A stretch of DNA of 64,000 bases from Verrucomicrobiota bacterium (GTDB lineage: Bacteria; Verrucomicrobiota; Verrucomicrobiia; Opitutales; Opitutaceae). Shown here one piece after another: positions 43,446 to 50,388 of this stretch. The notes beneath the pieces were generated by a model. It searched no databases and was not told the DNA's origin. It saw nothing but the letters and a program-made list of their open reading frames with translations. The stretch is taken from positions 56,204 through 120,203 of the forward strand of contig JAPLTN010000006.1 of assembly GCA_026398135.1 (NCBI GenBank), in the 5' to 3' direction. Made by a program: the position numbers and the translations under genes. Every line of letters starts with the position of its first letter. The stretch's first letter is position 1.

Positions 43446-45155
43446 ATGCCCATCCGTCCGCGCCGCCTGATCACCGCCGTTCTCCTGCTCGGCTCCCTCG
43501 CCCTCACCGGCTGCCAGACCTACACCGAGCAAACCGCCTCCCGCGACTCAGCCGTGCGCTCCGGCGACCTCGCCTCCGCCGTGGCCCAGGCCGACAAGGA
43601 CGCCGAGAAAAACCGCGACTCCAAAGACGCCATCCTCTACCGCCTCGAACAAGGCGCCATCCTGCGCTCCGCCGCCCTCGGCAACATCCCCGCCCCCGCG
43701 GTTCCCGCCAAGACCGAGGCCGCCGCCAACCAGACCCAGACCAACCAGGCGATCAACGAGGCCCCCGCCGCCGCCGTCTCCCCCCGCATCGCCTACCTCA
43801 CCCGCTCCGTCGCCGCCTTCGACGAAGCCGCCCGCCGCATCGACGACTACGAAGCCAAAGCCAAACTCAGCGTCAGCGCCGAAAGCGCCGCCCTCCTCAC
43901 CAACCAGGCCAACATCCCCTACCGCGGCCGCGGCTACGACAAGGTGATGCTCCACACCTACCAGGCTCTCAACTACCTCCAACTCGGCGATTCCGACGCC
44001 GCCCGCGTCGAGCTCAACCGCGCCCTCCAGCGCCAGCGCGACGCCGTCGAGGCCAACGCCAAACGCATCGCCGAAGCCCAAAAACTCGCCAACGAAGCCA
44101 AATCCGGCGGCGTGCAGGACGAAAAGGGCCGCCAGGGCTCCTCCTACGACGTGGACCAGGCCAAGTCCGACCCCCGCACCTCCGCCGGCTTCTCCGCCAT
44201 CGAAGGCAAATTCAACGCCGCCATCCTCCCCTACGGCGACTACGTCAACCCCTTCACCACCTTCCTCGACGCCCTCGTCTTCACCCACCAGGCCGCCGAC
44301 GCCTCCGACCTCGAACGCGCCCGCAAATCCTGGGAACGCGTCCTGAATTTCGCCCCCAGCAACCCCTACGTGCCCGCCGACTACACCGCCGTCGAGCCCG
44401 ACCTCCAGCGCCAGGCCGCGCCCGCTGCTCCGGTTGCTTCACCCGCCGCCGGCACCGGCACCGCAGCTCCTGCCGTCGCCGTGGCCGCCGCTGTGACCGC
44501 CGACACCACCGTGGCCCCCGCCGCCCCGTCTCCCGGCTCCCAGCCCATGACCCCCGGCTCCCTCACCTATGTAATCTTCGAGACCGGTTCCGCCCCCTAC
44601 CGCGACCAGACCCGCATCGACATCCCCCTCTTCCTCGTCACCGACGGCATCTCCTACGTCGGAGCCGCCTTCCCCCGCATCGAGACCGTCTCCGGCCAGG
44701 CCCCCTCCCTCACCATCACCACCGGCGAAGGCGCGGGCTACACCACCGCGCTGGTCGCCTCCATCGATAGCGTCGTCGCCCTCGATTTTAAGAACGAGTG
44801 GCCCACCATCCTGACCAAGACCCTCATCTCCACCGCCACCAAGGCCACCATCGACGCCATCCTCCAAAAACAAATCCAGGACCAGGCCGGCTCCACCGGT
44901 GCCTTCCTCTTCAAACTCGCCAGCGCCGCCACCCAGGCCGCCGTCAACATCGCCGACACCCGCACCTGGCGCAGCCTGCCCAAGGAGTTCCAATACGCCC
45001 GCCTCGCCACCCCGGCAAATCGCATCCTCACCCTCTCCGCCGCCGGCCAGACCACCACCATTCAAGTGGAACCCGCCGCCGTAAATGTCGTCTATGTAAA
45101 GAGCCCGGCCGCCTCCGCGCCCCTGCTCGCCACCCAATTCATCCTCAAAAAATAA
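43446..45155 (+). CDS. Large TPR-like lipoprotein (COG3014-like)
   Basis: 569-aa lipoprotein: the lipobox is SLALTGC, with the lipidated Cys at about residue 22. The first half is helical and TPR-like (RSGDLASAVAQADKDAEKNR, LYRLEQGAILRSAALG, KVMLHTYQALNYLQLGDSDA, ARVELNRALQRQRDAVEANA). An Ala/Val/Pro-rich linker sits near residues 325-360, then a beta-rich C-terminal domain (PGSLTYVIFETGSAPYRDQT). This is the layout of COG3014 lipoproteins, which in many proteobacteria sit next to ycfL and lpoB, as here. Function unknown; probably outer-membrane-anchored and linked to peptidoglycan synthesis by context. Confidence 0.85.
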   Translation: MPIRPRRLITAVLLLGSLALTGCQTYTEQTASRDSAVRSGDLASAVAQADKDAEKNRDSKDAILYRLEQGAILRSAALGNIPAPAVPAKTEAAANQTQTNQAINEAPAAAVSPRIAYLTRSVAAFDEAARRIDDYEAKAKLSVSAESAALLTNQANIPYRGRGYDKVMLHTYQALNYLQLGDSDAARVELNRALQRQRDAVEANAKRIAEAQKLANEAKSGGVQDEKGRQGSSYDVDQAKSDPRTSAGFSAIEGKFNAAILPYGDYVNPFTTFLDALVFTHQAADASDLERARKSWERVLNFAPSNPYVPADYTAVEPDLQRQAAPAAPVASPAAGTGTAAPAVAVAAAVTADTTVAPAAPSPGSQPMTPGSLTYVIFETGSAPYRDQTRIDIPLFLVTDGISYVGAAFPRIETVSGQAPSLTITTGEGAGYTTALVASIDSVVALDFKNEWPTILTKTLISTATKATIDAILQKQIQDQAGSTGAFLFKLASAATQAAVNIADTRTWRSLPKEFQYARLATPANRILTLSAAGQTTTIQVEPAAVNVVYVKSPAASAPLLATQFILKK

Positions 45156-45168
45156 CCCGCCTGCTCCC

Positions 45169-45591
45169 ATGAAACGTTCCCTCTTTGTCCTCCTTCCCGC
45201 CGCCGCCCTGGCCCTCCTCGCCACCGGCTGCGCCACCAGCGTCAACACCGTCTCCCGCGCCCAGCCCCAGGCCACCCCGGACTACGTGCCCGACCAGCGC
45301 CTCATCACCGACTCCACCCTCGCCCGCAAAGTCGCCATCGCCTCGGTAAACCAGGCCAAAGTCTCCGGCGACCTGCTCAAAATCCAGGTCACCCTCCAAA
45401 ACAAATCCTCCAAAGCCCAGGCCTTTGACTACAAATTCGACTGGATCGCCTCCGACGGCATGGAACTCTCCAGCCCCGCCGGCGGCTGGAAACAGCTCCA
45501 ACTCGAAGGCAAGGAAGAGCGCGCCATCTCCGCCATCGCCACCAGCCCCCGCGCGGTGGACTTCCGCCTGAAACTCCGCGAGAAAAACTAA
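45169..45591 (+). CDS. YcfL-family lipoprotein (DUF1425)
   Basis: 140 aa. Lipobox ALLATGC with the lipidated Cys near residue 21. The mature domain has VAIASVNQAKVSGDLLKIQV, TLQNKSSKAQAFDYKFDW and the end VDFRLKLREKN, which is the immunoglobulin-like YcfL/DUF1425 fold. It starts 13 bp after the COG3014-like stop and 52 bp before the lpoB-like gene. In E. coli ycfL is also adjacent to lpoB. Confidence 0.88.
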   Translation: MKRSLFVLLPAAALALLATGCATSVNTVSRAQPQATPDYVPDQRLITDSTLARKVAIASVNQAKVSGDLLKIQVTLQNKSSKAQAFDYKFDWIASDGMELSSPAGGWKQLQLEGKEERAISAIATSPRAVDFRLKLREKN

Positions 45592-45643
45592 TTCTCCGTC
45601 ACCTCGCTCCTCGATCCCTGCTCCCCGCTTTTCCCTCTTCCTC

Positions 45644-46246
45644 ATGAACAAACTCGTCCTCGCCACCACCACCGCCGCGCTCGCCCTCGCCTTTACCGGC
45701 TGCGCGACCAAAAACGACGCCAAATACGTCGATTCCCAAGGCACCGGAACCATCGTTTCCCTCAACCAGATCAACATCCAGGACTGGAACAACGCCGCCG
45801 ATAAACTCGTCGCCTCCCTCCTCGAATCCAACGTGCTCGAACGCGCCCCCAGCCTGCCCGCCGTCATGGCCGTCTCCCGCATCCGCAACAACACCCAGCA
45901 GCAGGTGGACACCGACTCCCTGACCAAGAAGATCCGCGTCGCCCTCAACAAGACCGGCAAGATCGTCACCACCACCACCCTCGGGCCCGATGGCAAAGCC
46001 GAGGACGCCATGGCCGCCGACGTCGGCGCGATGGGCTCTTTCATGGCTGGCGAGAAACAAAAGACCACCCTCCCCTACTACACCCTCTCGGGTAAACTGC
46101 TCGAAGACCGTGTGAAGAGCGGCAGCACCCAGCAGACCACCTACACCTTCCAGCTCAGCCTCACCACCGTCAAAGACGGCCTGGCCGTCTGGGAAGACGA
46201 AACCCAGATCACCAAGCAGGGCCAGCGCAGCTCGGTCGGCTGGTAA
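45644..46246 (+). CDS. lpoB: Penicillin-binding-protein activator LpoB-like lipoprotein
   Basis: 200 aa. Lipobox ALAFTGC with the lipidated Cys near residue 20, then the LpoB core: YVDSQGTGTIVSLNQINIQD, ADKLVASLLESNVLERAP, VAVSRIRNN-like (MAVSRIRNNTQQQVDTDSL), KIRVALNKTGKIVTTTT, YTLSGKLLEDRVKSG and FQLSLTTVKDGLAVWEDE. In E. coli LpoB reaches from the outer membrane to activate PBP1b. Here it is last of a five-gene run of exported proteins and the COG3014-ycfL-lpoB order is kept. Confidence 0.88.
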   Translation: MNKLVLATTTAALALAFTGCATKNDAKYVDSQGTGTIVSLNQINIQDWNNAADKLVASLLESNVLERAPSLPAVMAVSRIRNNTQQQVDTDSLTKKIRVALNKTGKIVTTTTLGPDGKAEDAMAADVGAMGSFMAGEKQKTTLPYYTLSGKLLEDRVKSGSTQQTTYTFQLSLTTVKDGLAVWEDETQITKQGQRSSVGW

Positions 46247-46300
46247 ACCCAGGCCTGCCGCCTCCCCGTTTCCGAGGTCCGTCAGTCCGGGGAATCCGTC

Positions 46301-46420
46301 GGTCCGGGGAGCGCACCCGTCCCGGGTGCCGCCTTGGGCGTCCCGCCCAAGGCTCCGACCCTCAGACGGCTTCGGCGAGACGCCGAAGCCAGCCCCCGAG
46401 ACGGGGGCGCTCCCCGGACC
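46301..46420. repeat. Four-hairpin cloverleaf with paired loop sequences
   Basis: A 14-bp outer stem (GGTCCGGGGAGCGC with GCGCTCCCCGGACC) encloses four perfect hairpins. Two have loop GTCCC (46313-46329, stem 6; 46331-46353, stem 9) and two have loop GAGAC (46368-46390, stem 9; 46392-46408, stem 6). The nested design and matched loops are far beyond chance. Confidence 0.9.
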
Positions 46421-46436
46421 TTATTCCAGTGCGCTG

Positions 46437-46558
46437 TCAAGTTGAGCTGCATTGGCCGGGACCGCCAACCCTACATATAATGCATAGATTAATCACATCA
46501 GGTGATTTGTGTAGTGTTGGCCGTCCCAGGCCAATTCCGAGTTTCTGCTCATCTTGAC
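46437..46558. repeat. 122-bp MITE-like palindrome, copy 1
   Basis: Ends are GTCAAGTTGAGC-type and GCTCATCTTGAC (near-perfect terminal inverted repeat). Inner arms ATTGGCCGGGACCGCCAAC and GTTGGCCGTCCCAGGCCAAT are also inverted. A second copy of the same length is at 54929-55050. No coding capacity. Confidence 0.88.
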
Positions 46559-46603
46559 TGCGAATTGGACCTCACCGAACCCCATCCCCGCCAGCCTCAG
46601 CGT

Positions 46604-47746
46604 TCACCCGATTTCCCAAGCATACGGATGCTTCGATAGGAGTTGGTGCCCCGTCTCGGTCAGCCACGCCACATCCTCGATCCGGCAGCCGCCCAGCCCG
46701 GGATAATACAGGCCCGGTTCGACCGTAACCACCGCGCCCTGCTTGAGCGGCTCCTGCACCGGAGCGGACACCCGCGGTGCCTCATGCACCGCCAGCCCGA
46801 GCCCGTGACCGGTGCCGTGAAAAAAGCCCACCGAACCCTTCGGCGTGGCCTTGGTCTCGTAGCCGCGCGCGGCAAAGACGTTTACGCACTCCTGATGCAC
46901 GGCGGCGGAAATCACCCCCGCCCGCAACACCCGCCGCGCCGCCTTTTGCGCCGCCGCCACCGCCTCCACCAAGGCGCGCTGCTCCGCCGAGGCCCGCCCC
47001 TTCAGATAGGTGCGCGTCATGTCGCCATGATACCCGCTGGCGGTATGACGCGGGAAAATATCCACGATGATCAACGCGTTCGCCCGCAGCGGACCCTGCC
47101 CCCGGCAATGCGGATCGCACGCCTGATCGCCCCCGGCCACGATCGTATCCAGCGCCAGCCCGCCCGCCTCCAGACAGGCGATTTCGATCGCCAGCCGCAC
47201 CCGCTCCGAGGTCAACGGCCGCCCGTCGAGCACCAGTTTTTTCCCCGCTATCTTGGCGCGCCGCAACAAACCCTCCGCCGCCACGAAACCCGCCGCCGCC
47301 ACCCGGTTGCCCGCCCGAATCGCCGCCGCCTCGCGGGCGGTTTTGATCTCGCGCGCGGGCAACACCGCCTCGGCCGCCACCTCGACTCGCAAATGCCGCG
47401 CCCGCAACCGTTCCAGCAAACCGGCGGGAAACTCCTCCGGTACCCGCCAGGACCCGATGCCCAGTTTGGTGCCGAGCAGCGCGATGATGTCCGCCGGGCC
47501 GAAACGCGGCGTGTCCGGATAACGCACCCGCAACTCGGACTGGAGCGTTTCGAGCGACAAGATCTCGTCGAACGCCGATTCCTTTAACCCGCGCCCGAAT
47601 TCGAGGGCGTTGAGCACCGCGACTTTTTTCCCCCCGACTTCAAAAGCGATGAACGGGTCGTGACACTCGAACCGGCCAAAATAGAGCAAATCACGGCTGG
47701 CGTGGGTATCGGCGTAAAACAGCAGACTGGGAGCAGCGGCGCACAT
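46604..47746 (-). CDS. M24-family metallopeptidase (Xaa-Pro peptidase-like)
   Basis: 380 aa. The N-terminal creatinase-type domain (LLFYADTHASRDLLYFGRFE) precedes a pita-bread catalytic domain with all five dinuclear metal ligands in order: Asp in IIVDIFPRH, Asp in YHGDMTRTYLKG, His in HGTGHGLGLAVHE, Glu in VTVEPGLYYPG and Glu in GCRIEDVAWLT. This is an Xaa-Pro aminopeptidase/dipeptidase pattern. The ATG at 47746 (MCAAAPSLLFYADTH) fits the domain; an ATG at 47806 would add 20 residues. Confidence 0.9.
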   Translation of the reverse strand: MCAAAPSLLFYADTHASRDLLYFGRFECHDPFIAFEVGGKKVAVLNALEFGRGLKESAFDEILSLETLQSELRVRYPDTPRFGPADIIALLGTKLGIGSWRVPEEFPAGLLERLRARHLRVEVAAEAVLPAREIKTAREAAAIRAGNRVAAAGFVAAEGLLRRAKIAGKKLVLDGRPLTSERVRLAIEIACLEAGGLALDTIVAGGDQACDPHCRGQGPLRANALIIVDIFPRHTASGYHGDMTRTYLKGRASAEQRALVEAVAAAQKAARRVLRAGVISAAVHQECVNVFAARGYETKATPKGSVGFFHGTGHGLGLAVHEAPRVSAPVQEPLKQGAVVTVEPGLYYPGLGGCRIEDVAWLTETGHQLLSKHPYAWEIG

Positions 47747-47813
47747 AAGAAAACCGTGAGCGGCACGCCGCCGAAAGTCGAACGACCAATAAGGTTTACC
47801 CATCAAGTTACCC

Positions 47814-47843
47814 TGTAGTGCGGGGTCGCCGCTCTCCGCCGTT
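47814..47843. repeat. Degenerate REP palindrome
   Basis: GTAGTGCGGGGTCGCCGCTC followed by TCCGCCGTTC, a diverged copy of the GGCGGGGTCGCCGC REP family, between the peptidase and the DUF4143 ATPase gene. Confidence 0.7.
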
Positions 47844-47853
47844 CTGCCTCCGA

Positions 47854-49038
47854 CTATTTTTCCAGCCAGGACGATGCCGGGGTGGAGAGGAATTCCTCCA
47901 AGGAAATGCCATCAGCCCCGACCAGAAGCGTACGCAGGGGGGCAAATTCGCGGCGAAAGGCTTCCATACCTTCCATTTTCCCGCGCCGTCCGGCACTCTT
48001 TACTTCAATTGCCACGAGCGTCTTTCCGCGTTGCAGTACAAAATCGACCTCCAGATTGCGTTCCCGCCAATAAGTCACCTCAACCGGGGTGCCCAGCGTA
48101 CTGCTCATCAAGTGCGCGCCGACCGCCGATTCCACCAGGCGGCCCCAACGCTCGGATTCCCGGCGGGTTTCTTCAAAACCTAGACCGGACGAGGCGCTCA
48201 TAAGCGCGGTGTTCAAAACCTGTAGCTTGGGACTCGACCCGCGTTGGCGAATCCTGCCACCGGCGAATTTCGACAAACCCGCCACCATGCCCGCTCCCTG
48301 TAAAAGTTGCAGGTAATGGGCGAGCGTCACCGTATTGCCAGCGTCGCTCAGTTGACCGGTCATTTTCTGGTAGGAAAGAATCTGCCCGGAGTAGTCGCAG
48401 GCGAGCTGGAAAAGGCGGCGCAGAAGCGAGGGTTTATCCACCCGGGTCATGAGCAAAATATCGCGCGAAATACTCGTTTCAATAAGCGATTCCATGATGT
48501 AGCGCCGCCACCTTTCGGGGTCGGAAATCAGGGGCGCGGCACCCGGGTAGGCACCATGGTAAATGAACTGTTCCACATCCCAGCCAAAGGCTTCTTGCAT
48601 TTCCGGGAACGACCAGTGTGGCACCGGTATGACCTCGAAACGGCCGGCGAGGCTTTCCGTCAATCCGCTTTGAATCAGCAAGGGAGACGAACCGAGGAGC
48701 ACGACTTTTAGCGGAATGGTAGCGTGGGTATCCTCATCCCAAAGCCGCTTCACGATTTCGGACCAGTCCGGCACTTTTTGGATTTCATCGAGGATCAATA
48801 GGGCTTCGCCTCGTCTCGCGTTTAGCCGACCCAATTCCCATTGCTGCAGGATCCACTCCCGGCCCTTCAACGCCGGCTCGTCGGCCGAAGCATAGTGCGC
48901 GTTACCGCTCACGCCTGTCATCACCTGCCGGGCGAGCGTCGTTTTGCCCACCTGACGGGAACCAGCAAGTACTTGAATAAAGCGCCTCGGCTCCTGTAAG
49001 CGCTTAGTTAACAATAGACTAATGAATTCTCTAATCAT
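47854..49038 (-). CDS. AAA ATPase with DUF4143 domain
   Basis: 394 aa. The AAA_14 domain has Walker A LAGSRQVGKTTLARQV, Walker B LLILDEIQKVPDW and sensor-1 VVLLGSSPLLIQSGL. The C-terminal DUF4143 part is nuclease-like (LGTPVEVTYWRERNLEVDFV, LVAIEVKSAGRRGKMEG), with the D-ExK restriction-endonuclease-type motif. Such ATPases are common, mobile and of unclear role. The gene is bracketed by REP palindromes and has lower GC at its N-terminal coding end, which suggests accessory status. Confidence 0.88.
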   Translation of the reverse strand: MIREFISLLLTKRLQEPRRFIQVLAGSRQVGKTTLARQVMTGVSGNAHYASADEPALKGREWILQQWELGRLNARRGEALLILDEIQKVPDWSEIVKRLWDEDTHATIPLKVVLLGSSPLLIQSGLTESLAGRFEVIPVPHWSFPEMQEAFGWDVEQFIYHGAYPGAAPLISDPERWRRYIMESLIETSISRDILLMTRVDKPSLLRRLFQLACDYSGQILSYQKMTGQLSDAGNTVTLAHYLQLLQGAGMVAGLSKFAGGRIRQRGSSPKLQVLNTALMSASSGLGFEETRRESERWGRLVESAVGAHLMSSTLGTPVEVTYWRERNLEVDFVLQRGKTLVAIEVKSAGRRGKMEGMEAFRREFAPLRTLLVGADGISLEEFLSTPASSWLEK

Positions 49039-49127
49039 AGGATGCGCTCGTTAAAAACAAATTACTCAGTAAGCTGAGTAATTTTACCTTAAATGACAAT
49101 CCCATTCTTCCCATAACCGCCAGTCCG

Positions 49128-49215
49128 TGTAGGACAGGGTCGCCGCACCCAGCCGTTCGCAAACCGAGCCGCATCGTCCATGTCCATGTAGCACCGGTCG
49201 CCCGACCGGTGCTAC
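49128..49215. repeat. REP palindromes upstream of the RAYT transposase
   Basis: A diverged GGACAGGGTCGCCGCACCCA unit with its TTCGCAAACC tail (49128-49170), then GTAGCACCGGTCG and CCGACCGGTGCTAC forming a near-perfect hairpin (49188-49215), 75 bases before the transposase start. Both unit types recur at 31.1 kb. Confidence 0.85.
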
Positions 49216-49289
49216 ACCAATTATCGTTTCATAAGTCTAAAACCATGGGGGAATTGGTATTAAGCGCCTTTTTGGCATCGTTTGCTACT

Positions 49290-49769
49290 ATGCCACGCAA
49301 GTTACGCGTCGAATCCGAGGGCGGCCTCTATCACGTTATCAATCGAGGAAATTACCGAGCGCACATTTTTGAGACCGATGGAGCCAAGTTTGCCTTCGAG
49401 AATGCGTTACGGGAAACGCTGGAAGGCTACGGCTGGCGGATACATGCCTATGTCATCATGTCCAATCATTACCATCTGGCCGTGGAGACCCCGCAGCCAA
49501 ATCTGGTGGATGGTGCACACAACTTGCAAAGCAGCTTTGCCACTCGATTCAACCGTCTACGTAAGGAGCGCGGGCATGTGTTTCAGGGGCGTTATCAATC
49601 CTTGATCGTTGAAGACACCGCCGCGCTCACCCGGCTGGTGGACTACATTCACCTCAACTCCGTCCGTGCGGGCATCGAAACGCTGGAGACCTTGGGTTCC
49701 TACCCTGGGGAAGTTTACCGCGCTTCTGCAAGGGCGAGCGACTGCGCGGACAAACCGGTGAGCGCGTAA
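49290..49769 (+). pseudogene. REP-associated tyrosine transposase (RAYT), N-terminal part, frameshifted
   Basis: Y1 HUH-superfamily transposase (TnpA_REP), 159 aa before the frame is lost. Start ATG 49290 (MPRKLRVESEGGLYHVINRG). The HUH motif is NHYHLAVETP; the catalytic Tyr helix is DYIHLNSVRAG; VFQGRYQSLIVED is also typical. After GSYPG, at about 49701-49710, the protein leaves the family sequence. The expected continuation (PWGSLPRFCKGERLRG) is in the -1 frame and leads directly into the next open frame. A 1-base deletion near CCCTGGGG explains it. REP palindromes flank the gene on both sides, as expected for RAYTs. Confidence 0.88.
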
Positions 49770-50221
49770 TGACGGCGCGAGGCTTGTCGGACACGATTTC
49801 GGATTGGGAGAATGACCTATCCCGTTTTAAGATAATCGCTGCAGATGAGGCCGAGCAAAAGCGACTTGGCTTTAAGAAAATGTCTAAAGGTTGGGCAATT
49901 GGCACGTCGGGCTGGCGAAGCGCGCTCGCGAAGGACTACGCTCAAGTCGTTTTAACCGGGATGTCGCATGAAGAGGCCGCCCAGATCCGAACGGCTAAAT
50001 GGGAACGCATTTGGCTAGAGACTTTATCCACGTGGAACCTAACCAAAAAGGCCACAGGGAAAGACGCACTAACCAAAGTAAATGTACAGCAACGTCTAAA
50101 GGTCGCCATAGATCTGCGCGCGTCCGGCGCCCCTTACCGCTGGATTGCCGAGCACTTAGCCCTCGGTAAGCCCGAAGCCCTCCGCATCAGACTATACCGT
50201 GCCCGAAATGTTACGATGTAA
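49769..50221 (+). pseudogene. RAYT transposase, C-terminal part in the -1 frame
   Basis: 150 aa that correspond to the C-terminal region of RAYT-type proteins: LGFKKMSKGWAIGTSGWRSA, EEAAQIRTAKWERIWLETL and a final DNA-binding-like helix pair (APYRWIAEHLALGKPEALRI). Its ATG overlaps the stop of the N-terminal part as TAATG, so it could be made separately by re-initiation. Read upstream in the same frame the sequence is family-like back to about 49700, which favours a broken single gene over two real genes. Confidence 0.75.
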
Positions 50222-50288
50222 CGACTTGACCCCCTTTTTCTGACTGCCCCCTTTTTCTAACTCCTTTTTCTAACTTGCCCGAAAAAAG

Positions 50289-50315
50289 CGGAACCGGTCA
50301 GCGACCGATTCTACA
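50289..50315. repeat. REP palindrome downstream of the RAYT transposase
   Basis: GAACCGGTCAGCGACCGATT with a TCTACACG tail, the same unit as 31205-31226. With the copies at 49.1 kb it brackets the transposase. Confidence 0.75.
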
Positions 50316-50321
50316 CGCGAC

Positions 50322-50356
50322 AAAAAAAGAGCGCCGCGTCTTTCGACGCGGCGCTC
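50322..50356 (-). terminator. Rho-independent terminator of the TonB-receptor gene
   Basis: Perfect 12-bp stem GAGCGCCGCGTC / GACGCGGCGCTC, 4-base loop, preceded by seven A on the plus strand (a T run on the minus strand), just past the receptor stop. Confidence 0.92.
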
Positions 50357-50388
50357 AGCGCTAAACTTTATAGAATCTCAAACGAGCC

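Larger units (their letters stand above)
46247..46603. other. Repeat-filled intergenic region
   Basis: About 360 bases between lpoB and the convergent peptidase gene. It holds a four-hairpin cloverleaf (46301-46420) and, 16 bases later, a 122-bp MITE-like palindrome (46437-46558), both described separately. No open frame with family features. Confidence 0.7.
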
